From CAVWTN01 sp963757945 (GTDB lineage Bacteria > Vulcanimicrobiota > Vulcanimicrobiia > Vulcanimicrobiales > Vulcanimicrobiaceae): DNA of 64,000 nt. Where the stretch lies: contig CAVWTN010000002.1 of NCBI GenBank assembly GCA_963757945.1, positions 1,860,001 through 1,924,000 of the forward strand, written 5' to 3'. The notes below the pieces were generated by a model. It searched no databases. It was given only the letters and a program-made list of their open reading frames with translations, and was not told where the DNA came from. Shown piece by piece: positions 25,055 through 33,291 of this stretch (positions are counted from its first letter, which is position 1; the number at the start of each line of letters is the position of its first letter). Both the position numbers and the translations under genes were made by a program.

Positions 25055-26596
25055 ATGGCCGCGACCGCGCTCTCCACGCTGTTGGGATTCGGCCGTGAGA
25101 TCGTCCTGGCGCACTTCTACGGGACGCGCTCGGAGATGGACGCGTTCCTCAACGCCTCGACGATCCCGACGATCCTCTTCGGCGTCTTCAGCTACGGGTT
25201 GGTCGGCGCGCTGATCCCGACGTTCAGCGAGTATCTGAGTCAAGGGCGCCCCGAAGAAGTTCGAAAGCTCGGCAGCACGGTTCTCAACGCGCTGTTCTTC
25301 GTGCTCTCGGGGCTCGCGGCCGTGGGTTGGGTGCTGGCCCCCGTGTTCGTCCCCGTGGTCGCCCACGGCTTCCCGCCCGAAGAGCAGGGGCTCGTCGTGG
25401 AGATGGTGCGTTGGCTCATGCCGAGCATCGTCGCGACCAGCCTCGCCGGGGTCTGCGCCGCGATGCTCAACGCGAACCATCGTTTCCTGACGCCCGCGCT
25501 GCAGGGCGTCGCGCTCAATCTCGTGACGATCGGGATCGTCGTCGCGCTCAATCCAAAACTTGGCATCTTTGCACTCGTCCTGGGATCGCTGCTGGGCCTC
25601 GCCGCGCAACTGCTCGTGCAGATTCCAAGCGTCCTGCGGCTCGGACTTTACAGCTTCGAAATCGATTTGCGCCACCCGGGGCTCGCGAAAGCCTGGGGCT
25701 TCCTCGCGCCGATCGTCATGGGGACCGCCGCGGGGCAAGTCAATCTCGCCTTCGACCGGTACTTCGCCTCGACGTTGAGCACGGGTTCGACGGCCGGCAT
25801 GGGCTACGCGACGAAGCTCGCGTTCTTGCCGATACAAATCGTCGCCGTGGCGATCGCGACCGTGATCTTCCCGCTGATCGCGAACCAGTTCGCAAGCTCG
25901 AATCGAGCCGGCATCCGGCGCAGCATTTCGCTCGGGCTGAGGATGGTCAGTTTCATCTCGATCCCATGCGCGGCCGGCTTGGCCGTGCTCGCCTACCCGA
26001 TCGTGCAGACGCTGTTCGAACGCGGCGTCTTCGGCCCGGCGGCGACGGCGCTCTGCGCGAGCCTCGTCCCGTTTGCATGTCTGCAATTGATCGCGATTTC
26101 GTACAATACGGTGCTGGGGCGCGCCTGCGTCGCATGCCAGGAAGTGCGCTGGCCGGTGTTCTTCTCCGTCGCGGCGGTCACGCTCAACATCGCGCTCTCG
26201 ATCCATTGGCTGCCCACGCTCGGGGCGCGCGGGCTGCTGCTCGCGAACGGCGTCAGTCAATCCTTACAGACGCTCGCGCTGATCGCGTTGCTGTGGCGCT
26301 TGATCGCCGGTTTCGAATGGAAGCCGCTGCTTTCATCGATCGGGCGCATCTCGCTCGCCTCGCTCGTCATGGTCGGCGTGCTCTATTGGATCGGCTCGCT
26401 CGGATTCGTTCCGGCGGCGACGCTCGCCTCACGCGCCTGGTACTTGACCGGGATCCTCGCGATCGCGGGGACCGTGTTCCTGGGCGTCTCGCGGGCGCTC
26501 GGCGTCGAGGAGCTCACGATCGTCGTGCGGACGCTGATGCAGCGCTTTGCGCGCGGCGCGGTCAGCTCGGAGAGCCAAGCCGGGCCGCTCGGCTGA
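25055..26596 (+). CDS. murJ: MurJ/MviN-type lipid II flippase or O-antigen-type flippase
   Basis: 513 residues with about 14 hydrophobic helices. The N-terminus LSTLLGFGREIVLAHFYG and the LFGVFSYGLVGALIPTFSEYL segment are typical of MurJ, as is the VNLAFDRYFAS motif in helix 7. MurJ moves lipid II across the inner membrane. Its position directly after a sugar-phosphate transferase leaves open that this copy serves a surface polysaccharide. The ATG is the only usable start in this frame after the previous gene. Its 3' end overlaps the convergent epimerase gene by 35 bases. Confidence 0.88.
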   Translation: MAATALSTLLGFGREIVLAHFYGTRSEMDAFLNASTIPTILFGVFSYGLVGALIPTFSEYLSQGRPEEVRKLGSTVLNALFFVLSGLAAVGWVLAPVFVPVVAHGFPPEEQGLVVEMVRWLMPSIVATSLAGVCAAMLNANHRFLTPALQGVALNLVTIGIVVALNPKLGIFALVLGSLLGLAAQLLVQIPSVLRLGLYSFEIDLRHPGLAKAWGFLAPIVMGTAAGQVNLAFDRYFASTLSTGSTAGMGYATKLAFLPIQIVAVAIATVIFPLIANQFASSNRAGIRRSISLGLRMVSFISIPCAAGLAVLAYPIVQTLFERGVFGPAATALCASLVPFACLQLIAISYNTVLGRACVACQEVRWPVFFSVAAVTLNIALSIHWLPTLGARGLLLANGVSQSLQTLALIALLWRLIAGFEWKPLLSSIGRISLASLVMVGVLYWIGSLGFVPAATLASRAWYLTGILAIAGTVFLGVSRALGVEELTIVVRTLMQRFARGAVSSESQAGPLG

Positions 26597-27707
26597 CGCC
26601 CGCGCGGCGCGCGGCGCGCACCGCCGACGCTTCGCGCACGATGCGCGCGAGGCCGGGCCCTTCGAGCGCGTCGACGATGCGTTTGGCTGCGTCGCCGTGC
26701 CCGAAGAGCGGCGGGTGAACGTCCGGCGTGGCCGGCGTCTCGTGGAGAAAGCGCGCGATTTGCGCTGCGTCGGCCCCCGCGAGCCGGTTCCAGCCCGCTT
26801 GGACGGTATTCGTCCACTCGGTCGTGTCGCGTAGCGTCACGCACGGGCGTTCGGCGAAATAGGCTTCGCGCTGCACGCCGCCCGAATCGGTGAAGATCAC
26901 GCGCGCTCCCCGCTCGGCTTCGATCATTTGCAGGTAACCCAGCGGCTCCAGCGGCACGATCTGCGGCGGCAGTTCGATGCCGAACTCGGCGATGCGCGCC
27001 CTCGTGCGCGGATGGATCGGAAAGAGTACGGGGTGGCGCGCCGCATCGAACGCGCGCAGAATCGCTTCGAGGCGCGCGCGCTCGTCGGTGTTCTCGCCGC
27101 GATGGATCGTGAGCAAATCGTAGGGTGCCTTGGTGACGCCGGCGGCTTCGGGCGGGAGCTGGCCCTGCGCGTGCGGCAGCGACGCGAGGTAGATATCGAA
27201 CATCACGTCGCCCACGACGTGAACGCCGCGGCGGATCCCCTCCCCCGCGATGCGGACGGCGGTCGCATCGTCGACGACGAGGCACACGTCTGCGAGATGG
27301 TCGGCGACGACGCGGTTGATCTCTTCCGGCATCGTTCGATCGTAGGAGCGCATGCCGGCCTCGATGTGCACGAGCGGGAGCAAGAGTTGCTTGGCGACGA
27401 TCGCACCGGCCAGCGTGCTGTTCGTATCGCCGCGCACGATGACGAGGTCGGGCTCGGCGTTTTCAATCGCGACGGCGAGCTGCGCGAGCATTTCACCGCA
27501 TTGCGCGCTCGCGGACATCGAACCGATGCCGAGATTAATTTCCGGTTCCGGGATCGCGAGCTGGTCGAAGAATCCTTGCGACATGTTCGCGTCATAGTGC
27601 TGGCCTGTGTGGATTAGTATCTCCTCGTGGCGGCGTCTGATCGCACGCGAGAGGACGGCCACTTGCACGAACTCAGGTCGTGCGCCGATGAGGGAGACGA
27701 TTCGCAT
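26562..27707 (-). CDS. wecB: UDP-N-acetylglucosamine 2-epimerase family (WecB/WbpI-like)
   Basis: 381 residues, non-hydrolysing epimerase family. Motifs: IGARPEFVQ, HTGQHYDANMSQ, VIVRGDTNSTLAG, HIEAGMRSYDRTMPEEINRVVADHLAD, HRGENTD and FTDSGGVQREA. WecB makes UDP-ManNAc. Next to the WbpE/B/D-like genes, a WbpI-type role on UDP-2,3-diacetamido-glucuronate is equally likely and fits the neighbourhood better. It is divergent from the aminotransferase gene with ~186 bases between, and converges on murJ. Confidence 0.9.
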   Translation of the reverse strand: MRIVSLIGARPEFVQVAVLSRAIRRRHEEILIHTGQHYDANMSQGFFDQLAIPEPEINLGIGSMSASAQCGEMLAQLAVAIENAEPDLVIVRGDTNSTLAGAIVAKQLLLPLVHIEAGMRSYDRTMPEEINRVVADHLADVCLVVDDATAVRIAGEGIRRGVHVVGDVMFDIYLASLPHAQGQLPPEAAGVTKAPYDLLTIHRGENTDERARLEAILRAFDAARHPVLFPIHPRTRARIAEFGIELPPQIVPLEPLGYLQMIEAERGARVIFTDSGGVQREAYFAERPCVTLRDTTEWTNTVQAGWNRLAGADAAQIARFLHETPATPDVHPPLFGHGDAAKRIVDALEGPGLARIVREASAVRAARRAGVSRAARLGSPS

Positions 27708-27746
27708 CCAGTGCCAGCCTTAGAGCGCCGAAGCTCCCGCAAAATG

Positions 27747-27760
27747 AGGACGTTCGTCCT
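27747..27760. promoter_or_regulatory. Inverted repeat in the wecB/aminotransferase divergent region
   Basis: AGGACGTTCGTCCT is a perfect 6-bp-arm inverted repeat about midway between two divergent surface-sugar genes. It could be an operator. No factor can be named. The rest of the intergenic region shows nothing else I can support. Confidence 0.3.
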
Positions 27761-27893
27761 ACCTTTCACGCGAGGTCACGTCGGCAAAGACAAGAATGGG
27801 GTAGGAGTATCCTGGGTTTTCCCGGGAGCATCCTCAGCGTTCATTCGCTAGGTTGACCGTCCCATCTTTCGTGAGAGGTCGCCCGCACCACAT

Positions 27894-29024
27894 ATGATGC
27901 TAGATTCACGCACGGTCTCGCTTGTTTCGCCGCTTATCGGCGAAGCCGAGATCCTTGCTGTCGAACGCGTCATGCGCTCGGGCCAGCTCGCTCAGGGTCC
28001 CGAAGTCGCTGCATTCGAGCGCGAGTTCGCAAACGCGACCGGTGTCGCGCATGCCGTCGCGGTGAATTCCGGGACCGCTGCGATCCACGCGGCTCTCGAG
28101 GCGCTCGGGATCGGGGACGGGGACGAAGTCCTCACGACGCCCTTCACGTTCGCTGCGACCGCCACTCCGGTGCTGATGCAGCGCGCCCGCCCGCGCTTCG
28201 TGGATATCGACGCTCGGACGTTCAACCTCGACGTCGCAGGCGCACTCGCCGCCGCAAGCGGAGCAACCAAGGCGTTCATCGGCGTCGACTTGTTCGGGTT
28301 GCCCTTCGACGGCGCCGGGCACGAGCAACTGACGGCGCGCGGCATCGCCGTCGTGGAAGATGCGTGTCAGGCGGTCGGCGCAACGCGCGACGGTCTGCAT
28401 GCCGGCGCGCGCGGCGCGGCCGCCGCGTTCTCGCTCTACGCGACGAAGAATCTGATGACGGGCGAGGGCGGGATGCTGACGACGAACGACGAGTCGATCG
28501 CGGCTGCCGCCCGGCGCTTCCGCCAGCACGGCATGAGCGAGCGCTACGAGTACGTCTCGCTCGGTTACAACTACCGCATGACCGACCTGATGGCGGCGAT
28601 CGGCCGCGTTCAGCTCGGCCGCCTCGACGCGATCACCGAGGGCCGCCGAGGCAACGCGGCGTTCTACGATCGCGAGCTTGCGGGCGTCGCCGGAATAACG
28701 ATCCCGTTCGTGCCGGAGAACGTCGGACACGCATATCATCAATACTCGATTCTGATCGATGGGGAGCGCACCAAGAACGGCGCCGATCGCAACGCCGTTC
28801 GCGCCGCGCTCGCGCGAGACGGTGTGGCGAGCGGCATCTACTATCCGTCGACGCTTCCCTCGAATCGCCTGTTCGCGGCGTACGGCCATGGACCGGGCGA
28901 CTTCCCGGTTGCGGAACGCGTCGCAAAGCAGATCCTTGCGTTGCCGATTCACCCAGGTTTGAGTGCGGGAGACCTAGCTTACGTCGCACAGCGGCTGCGC
29001 GTTGCGGTCGGGGAAACGGAGTGA
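27894..29024 (+). CDS. DegT/DnrJ/EryC1/StrS aminotransferase (WbpE-like)
   Basis: 376 residues, PLP-dependent sugar aminotransferase. NSGTAAIHAALEALGIGDGD, TPFTFAATA, VEDACQAVGA and the PLP lysine in SLYATKNLMTGEGG (Lys185) are all present. SLGYNYRMTDLMAAIG is the usual C-terminal-domain marker. Beside a Gfo/Idh oxidoreductase and a hexapeptide acetyltransferase it fits the WbpB-WbpE-WbpD route to UDP-2,3-diacetamido-2,3-dideoxy-glucuronate. The next gene starts three bases after its stop. Confidence 0.9.
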   Translation: MMLDSRTVSLVSPLIGEAEILAVERVMRSGQLAQGPEVAAFEREFANATGVAHAVAVNSGTAAIHAALEALGIGDGDEVLTTPFTFAATATPVLMQRARPRFVDIDARTFNLDVAGALAAASGATKAFIGVDLFGLPFDGAGHEQLTARGIAVVEDACQAVGATRDGLHAGARGAAAAFSLYATKNLMTGEGGMLTTNDESIAAAARRFRQHGMSERYEYVSLGYNYRMTDLMAAIGRVQLGRLDAITEGRRGNAAFYDRELAGVAGITIPFVPENVGHAYHQYSILIDGERTKNGADRNAVRAALARDGVASGIYYPSTLPSNRLFAAYGHGPGDFPVAERVAKQILALPIHPGLSAGDLAYVAQRLRVAVGETE

Positions 29025-29026
29025 CG

Positions 29027-30022
29027 ATGAGAACGCTGCGAATTGGCGTTGTGGGTTATGGGGCCATCGGACGGCACCATGCCCGTAACCTGAACGCCCG
29101 GGACGATATCGCGTTCGTCGGCGTTGCCGACGAAAGCCCGGAGGCGCGCGCGGCCGCCGCCGACCTTGGCTACCGCACGTACTCGAGCACCGAGGCGCTG
29201 ATCGCCGCCGGTCTCGACGCCGTCATCATCGCGGTCCCGACCTCCGAGCACGAGTCCGTCGCCGCGCTCTTCGCGGATCGCTCGATTGCGATCTTGCTCG
29301 AAAAGCCGATCGCCCATAATCTCGAGGCCGCGCGCCGCGTGATCGCGCGCTGCGCGCAGCGCGGCGTCCCGCTGATGGTCGGCTATATCGAACGCTACAA
29401 CCCGGCGATGGAGGCGGTGCGCGATTTCGTCGCCGAGGGCAATCTCGGCCGGCTGATCAGCATGAACGCCCGCCGCGTCGGCGTCTTCCCGCCGCGGATC
29501 AAGGATGCGAACGTCATCGTCGACATCAGCGTGCACGATATCGATATCGTCGCGTTCATCACGAACGCGCGACTCGAGCTGATCTCGGCGCAGGGCGGGA
29601 TGGCCGTGCTCTCCGACCGTCTCGATTATGCCTCGCTGATGCTCTCGGCCGCCGGCTGCGCCGTTTCGATCGAAACGAACTGGATCACGCCGGTGAAGAT
29701 TCGCGAACTCTCGATCACGGGCACGAACGGGTTCTGCCACGTCGACTACATCACGCAGGACGCGCGTTTCGCCCCGGGCCGCAGCTTCGAGCCGAGCGCC
29801 ACGTACGAGCGGCTCGTCCAGCAGCACACCGAAGGGATGCTGCTCTCGCTGCCGGTGAACAAGCGGGAGCCGCTCGCGCGCGAGCTCGAGGTCTTCATCA
29901 ACGGCGTGCGCGGCGGCCCGCTGCCGGATCCGCGCCTGGCGATCGCGTCGCTGCGGATCGCGGAGGAGGCGACCGAATTGATCCATCGCACCGTGAAGCC
30001 GAACCTCGCGGTGATTGCTTGA
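29027..30022 (+). CDS. Gfo/Idh/MocA-family NAD-dependent sugar oxidoreductase (WbpB/WlbA-like)
   Basis: 331 residues. Rossmann motif GVVGYGAIGRHHARNL at the N-terminus, the family EKPIAHN motif with its catalytic Lys, and GYIERYNPAMEAV in the substrate domain. In the diacetamido-uronate route this enzyme oxidises C3 of UDP-GlcNAcA for transamination. It sits between the aminotransferase and the acetyltransferase with overlapping or near-overlapping ends, consistent with one transcript. GTG six bases earlier is an alternative start. Confidence 0.88.
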   Translation: MRTLRIGVVGYGAIGRHHARNLNARDDIAFVGVADESPEARAAAADLGYRTYSSTEALIAAGLDAVIIAVPTSEHESVAALFADRSIAILLEKPIAHNLEAARRVIARCAQRGVPLMVGYIERYNPAMEAVRDFVAEGNLGRLISMNARRVGVFPPRIKDANVIVDISVHDIDIVAFITNARLELISAQGGMAVLSDRLDYASLMLSAAGCAVSIETNWITPVKIRELSITGTNGFCHVDYITQDARFAPGRSFEPSATYERLVQQHTEGMLLSLPVNKREPLARELEVFINGVRGGPLPDPRLAIASLRIAEEATELIHRTVKPNLAVIA

Positions 30023-30609
30023 GCGAACCCTTCGTTCACGAGAGCGCGCTCGTCGAAGGCGGCGTGCGGCTCGGTTCAGGAACGAAGATCTGGCATCAGG
30101 CGCACATCCGCACGCGCGCCTCGATCGGCGCGCGCTGCATCGTCGGCAAGGGCGTCTTCGTCGACTTCGACGTGACGATCGGCGACGATTGCAAGCTGCA
30201 GAACTACGCCTGCGTCTATCACGGCGTGAGCCTGGGGCGCGGCGTCTTCGTCGGGCCTCACGCGGTCTTCACGAACGATCTTCGCCCGCGCGCGACGGAC
30301 CCCGCCTTCGGCCCGATCCGCGACGGAGATTGGGAAGTGGGCGTGACCCAGGTCGAAGACGGGGCCGCGATCGGCGCGAACAGCACGATCCTGCCGAACG
30401 TGCGGATCGGCCGCTGGGCGATGGTCGGGGCGGGCTCGGTCGTCACGCGCGACGTCGGGGCCTACGAGCTCGTCGTCGGGAGCCCGGCACGCCGGATCGG
30501 CTGGGTCTGCTCGTGCGGGAGCCGAGTCGACGAGGGGAACGGGAAGTGCCCTCGCTGCGGGGAGTTGCCCGCGGACCATCCGCTACGGATCGCCCTCAGT
30601 AGCGCGTGA
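30019..30609 (+). CDS. Left-handed beta-helix sugar N-acetyltransferase (WbpD/WlbB-like) with C-terminal zinc ribbon
   Basis: 196 residues. Hexapeptide repeats run through about residues 5-150, including VFVGPHAVFTNDLRPRA and ANSTILPNVRIGRWAMVGAGSVVT. Family members acetylate the 3-amino group of UDP-sugars using acetyl-CoA. The C-terminus adds CSCGSRVDEGNGKCPRCGE, a four-cysteine zinc-ribbon-like tail found in part of the family. The TTG start overlaps the stop of the previous gene by four bases (TTGA). Its 3' end overlaps the convergent small gene by 14 bases. Confidence 0.88.
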   Translation: MSEPFVHESALVEGGVRLGSGTKIWHQAHIRTRASIGARCIVGKGVFVDFDVTIGDDCKLQNYACVYHGVSLGRGVFVGPHAVFTNDLRPRATDPAFGPIRDGDWEVGVTQVEDGAAIGANSTILPNVRIGRWAMVGAGSVVTRDVGAYELVVGSPARRIGWVCSCGSRVDEGNGKCPRCGELPADHPLRIALSSA

Positions 30610-31000
30610 CCTGCGCAAGGCCGGCGGCCCGGAAGAGCTCCACGACGCGCTCGACGGTCGACGGTTTGGCGAAATAGGCGACGACCGAGTTCCCGGCCTC
30701 CAGGGCCCGGAGATAGCCGTCGATCTCGCCGTCTGGGATCTCGAGCTCGCTGAGCCGGTCCGCTAGCGGCGCGGCTTCGGAGAGTTCGATCTCGCTGCGC
30801 TCTTCGTTGATCCCGGGGACCCGCACGGAGCCGCTCGAGGTCAGGAGCCTGGGTTCATCCAGCGCGAGCTCGATGCCCCGCGAGGACTCGTCCGGGCGCA
30901 AGACCTGCAGCGCTGCGACCTCGAAGCCGCCGCGGGCGAGCGCCGCCTCGAGCGCGGTGGAATCTTCGCCGCGCAGAATCGCGACCACGACCAGGCCCAC
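30596..31000 (-). CDS. Small acidic protein, function unknown (last gene of sigma-factor operon)
   Basis: 134 residues, no signal peptide. The N-terminus alternates a beta strand and helix (GLVVVAILRGEDSTALEAALARGGFEVAALQVL). The C-terminus GYLRALEAGNSVVAYFAKPSTVERVVELFRAAG reads like a second alpha/beta unit. The shape is loosely like stress proteins of the YflT/GSP17M type, but I cannot assign it. A GGGAGG site stands before the GTG start. Its place behind an ECF sigma factor unit suggests a stress-regulated role. Confidence 0.6.
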   Translation of the reverse strand: MGLVVVAILRGEDSTALEAALARGGFEVAALQVLRPDESSRGIELALDEPRLLTSSGSVRVPGINEERSEIELSEAAPLADRLSELEIPDGEIDGYLRALEAGNSVVAYFAKPSTVERVVELFRAAGLAQVTRY

Positions 31001-31027
31001 GGTGACCTCCCTTTCAGATGTTTGAGT

Positions 31028-31927
31028 TCAGACGGTTTTCATCGGCGCACCGCCGACCGGGGGCGGAGGGTTCGTCGGGATGCCGCGAGCGTTGAGCGCG
31101 AACGCTTGGAAGCCCGCTTCGGGAACGAACGCGAGGATCGCGGCGCCCAGGCCGACGAGCCAGACGAGCGCGGTGACGGCCCAGCCGACGACCGGGACGA
31201 GTTCGGCGGCCCCGACGACGATCAGCCCGAGGATCAGCGCGCCGACCGGGGTCGCGGTCGCCGAGGGGCGGATCAGCTCGTAGACCCGCCGCCCGATCAG
31301 GAGCGCGACCGCGCCTTGACCGATCCAGAGTCCCGCGAACAGCGCGGCGATCTCGAGCACGACGAGCGGGATGCCGATGATGCTCAGCACGAGCAGGATC
31401 GCGACCGGCAGCACCGCGATCAGCGCGAGCGTCCCGACGAACGCGGAGAGTGCCGGGTGGCGCTCGACCCGGTCCAGCGCGATCCGAACGCGCATCGGGA
31501 AAAGCAGGAAGACGAACACGACGATGATGCCGTACGCGAGCTTTTCGATCGTGTGCTTGTTCTCTTCGAACATGCTCCCGGCGGCGCCGTGGGATTGCCA
31601 CCACGGCCAGGGAGCGAACGCCTCGACGGAGTCGCCAGAGAGCGCATTGACCTGGCCGCCGACGACGCACCCGTCCAGTTGCGTGAACGTTCCGCCGAAG
31701 GTGTGGACGTTTCCGTCGATCATGCCGCCCGGCAGGCACGTGGCGTCGCCGAAGACGACGTTCAGATCTCCCTTGACGATGTCGCCCGGCCCGATCGTCA
31801 CGTTGCCGAACCAGACGTTCTTATCGCCCTTGACGGTGCTGGCGGAGGCGACGGCGGGCCAGGCGCACCCCAGAGCCAGGAGCGCCAGCATCAACGCGGC
31901 GAGAAAGCGCGAGCGAACCAGGTTCAC
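31028..31927 (-). CDS. Membrane protein with bactofilin-like repeat domain and C-terminal helices
   Basis: 299 residues. Signal peptide (ALMLALLALGCAWPAVASA). The next ~70 residues alternate strands with a repeated G-D-N-V/G-D-A pattern (VKGDKNVWFGNVTIGPGDIVKGDLNVVFG, then GGMIDGNVHTFGG), as in polymer-forming cytoskeletal domains. At least four hydrophobic helices follow. The GTG start overlaps the anti-sigma stop (GTGA) and has GGAGG seven bases upstream. In similar ECF operons such proteins are thought to be envelope-stress effectors; here that is inference. Confidence 0.65.
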   Translation of the reverse strand: MNLVRSRFLAALMLALLALGCAWPAVASASTVKGDKNVWFGNVTIGPGDIVKGDLNVVFGDATCLPGGMIDGNVHTFGGTFTQLDGCVVGGQVNALSGDSVEAFAPWPWWQSHGAAGSMFEENKHTIEKLAYGIIVVFVFLLFPMRVRIALDRVERHPALSAFVGTLALIAVLPVAILLVLSIIGIPLVVLEIAALFAGLWIGQGAVALLIGRRVYELIRPSATATPVGALILGLIVVGAAELVPVVGWAVTALVWLVGLGAAILAFVPEAGFQAFALNARGIPTNPPPPVGGAPMKTV

Positions 31928-32484
31928 GACGGGACCTCCGATGACGCGGCGAAGCGCGCGGCGCGGCGCGATCGTACGACGAAGAATCCGAGCCCGAGGC
32001 CCGCCGCGAGCACGACGTCCAGGACGAGGATCAGGCCCATCGCCGCGCTGACCCCGATGGTCGCGTGGCCGAACAGGCTCGACCCCGTTCCGACGAGCGC
32101 GGCCGCGATGACGCCGAAGCGGGCAAACGCCGCCGCGACGAACGCGAGCGTCGCCTGGGCGGCGCCGCCGCCGAGGACGAACCACAGCGCGATCGCGACC
32201 CACGCGAACGCGAGGTAGGCGGCGAACATCGCGAGCCCCGGGCTCTTGGGGACGTGTGGAGGCGGCTGCGAGCGCACCTCGGCCATGACGGCGAACGTGA
32301 AGTTCGGCGCCGGCTCGATCACGCGCGGTTGGAGCAAGAGCGCGTCGATCACGCGCAGCTCCTCGAGCAGTTCGCGGCAGTTGGGGCAGCCGGCAAGGTG
32401 CGCGTCGATGCGGGCGCGCACGGCCGGAGCGATCAGCCCCTCGACATAATCGTCGAGAAGCGGCTCACATGACGAGCAGCGCAT
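31924..32484 (-). CDS. Zinc-finger (HC2) anti-sigma factor, membrane-bound
   Basis: 186 residues. The N-terminus has MRCSSCEPLLDDYVEG, then HLAGCPNC, giving the His-x3-Cys-x2-Cys of zinc anti-sigma domains. Three hydrophobic segments follow, so the zinc domain would lie in the cytoplasm on a membrane anchor. The ATG has a GAGGAGG site and lies 20 bases inside the end of the sigma factor gene, a standard coupled pair. It presumably holds the sigma factor inactive until a signal arrives. Confidence 0.85.
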   Translation of the reverse strand: MRCSSCEPLLDDYVEGLIAPAVRARIDAHLAGCPNCRELLEELRVIDALLLQPRVIEPAPNFTFAVMAEVRSQPPPHVPKSPGLAMFAAYLAFAWVAIALWFVLGGGAAQATLAFVAAAFARFGVIAAALVGTGSSLFGHATIGVSAAMGLILVLDVVLAAGLGLGFFVVRSRRAARFAASSEVPS

Positions 32485-33112
32485 GCGTCCTCCTCGTTTG
32501 AACTCGCCCCGGGGTCTCGCCCGGCGCGTGCGCGTCGGCTTCGCGCCGGCGCATCCGCTCGGCAAGAGCGATCTTGCCGCGGTGGATCAACGTCTTGACG
32601 TTGCCGAGCGAGAGCCCCATCGTCTCGGCGATCGATTGGTAATCCATGTTGTCGTAATAGCGCAGGGCGAGGATCGTGCGGGTGCGTTCCGGGAGTTCGG
32701 CGAGCGCTGCGCGGACGTCGGCTTCCGCTTCGGCGCGCAGGACGCCGCCGGCGGGATCGGCCTCGCGCGAGGTATCGGGCAGCGTGTTCTCGAGCGTGCG
32801 GTCTTCGCCGAGTTCCAACGTCTGCGGGCGCCGTTGCGAGCGCCCCAGGAACGTCCGGACCACGTTACGGGCGATATGGTAGACCCAGGTCGAGAAGCGC
32901 CCGAGCGCCGGGTTGAAGGTGCCGAGGTGTGCGTACGCACGCAGGAACGTCTCCTGGGTGAGGTCCGCGACATCGCTCTTGCTGCGCACGGCTGCGCCGA
33001 TAAAGTTCGTGATGCCTCGTTTATAACGATCGACCAAGACGGCGAACACATCGCGTTCACCGCCGAGGACGAGCCGAACCAACTCCTCGTCGGTCTGCTC
33101 CGCGATCGTCAT
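32465..33112 (-). CDS. ECF-family RNA polymerase sigma factor
   Basis: 215 residues. Region 2 has DVADLTQETFLRAYAHLGTF and FSTWVYHIARNVVRTFL. Region 4 has LPERTRTILALRYYDNMDYQSIAETMGLSLGNVKTLIHRGK. Family role: directs RNA polymerase to a stress or envelope regulon. The AAGGAGG site touches the ATG directly, which is too close for good initiation, so the true start may be elsewhere. The core domain begins at TDEELV either way. Upstream on the same strand, GTAACTTT about 50 bases before the start could be an ECF -35 element for self-regulation. Confidence 0.88.
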   Translation of the reverse strand: MTIAEQTDEELVRLVLGGERDVFAVLVDRYKRGITNFIGAAVRSKSDVADLTQETFLRAYAHLGTFNPALGRFSTWVYHIARNVVRTFLGRSQRRPQTLELGEDRTLENTLPDTSREADPAGGVLRAEAEADVRAALAELPERTRTILALRYYDNMDYQSIAETMGLSLGNVKTLIHRGKIALAERMRRREADAHAPGETPGRVQTRRTHALLVM

Positions 33113-33291
33113 CCTCCTTCCTATTCTGCTCACCCACTGGCTACCATTCGCGCGCAAGAAAGTTACGGATCCCCCGCAGGCCGGACGGAAGAGCGAACCG
33201 GGCAAGGGCGCGCCAAGGCGGCAGGCGTCCGGTGCGGCGGCGCGCCGAGGGCGGAATCATCCGGCCCAGAAGCGAATCAACCGGAACGACT

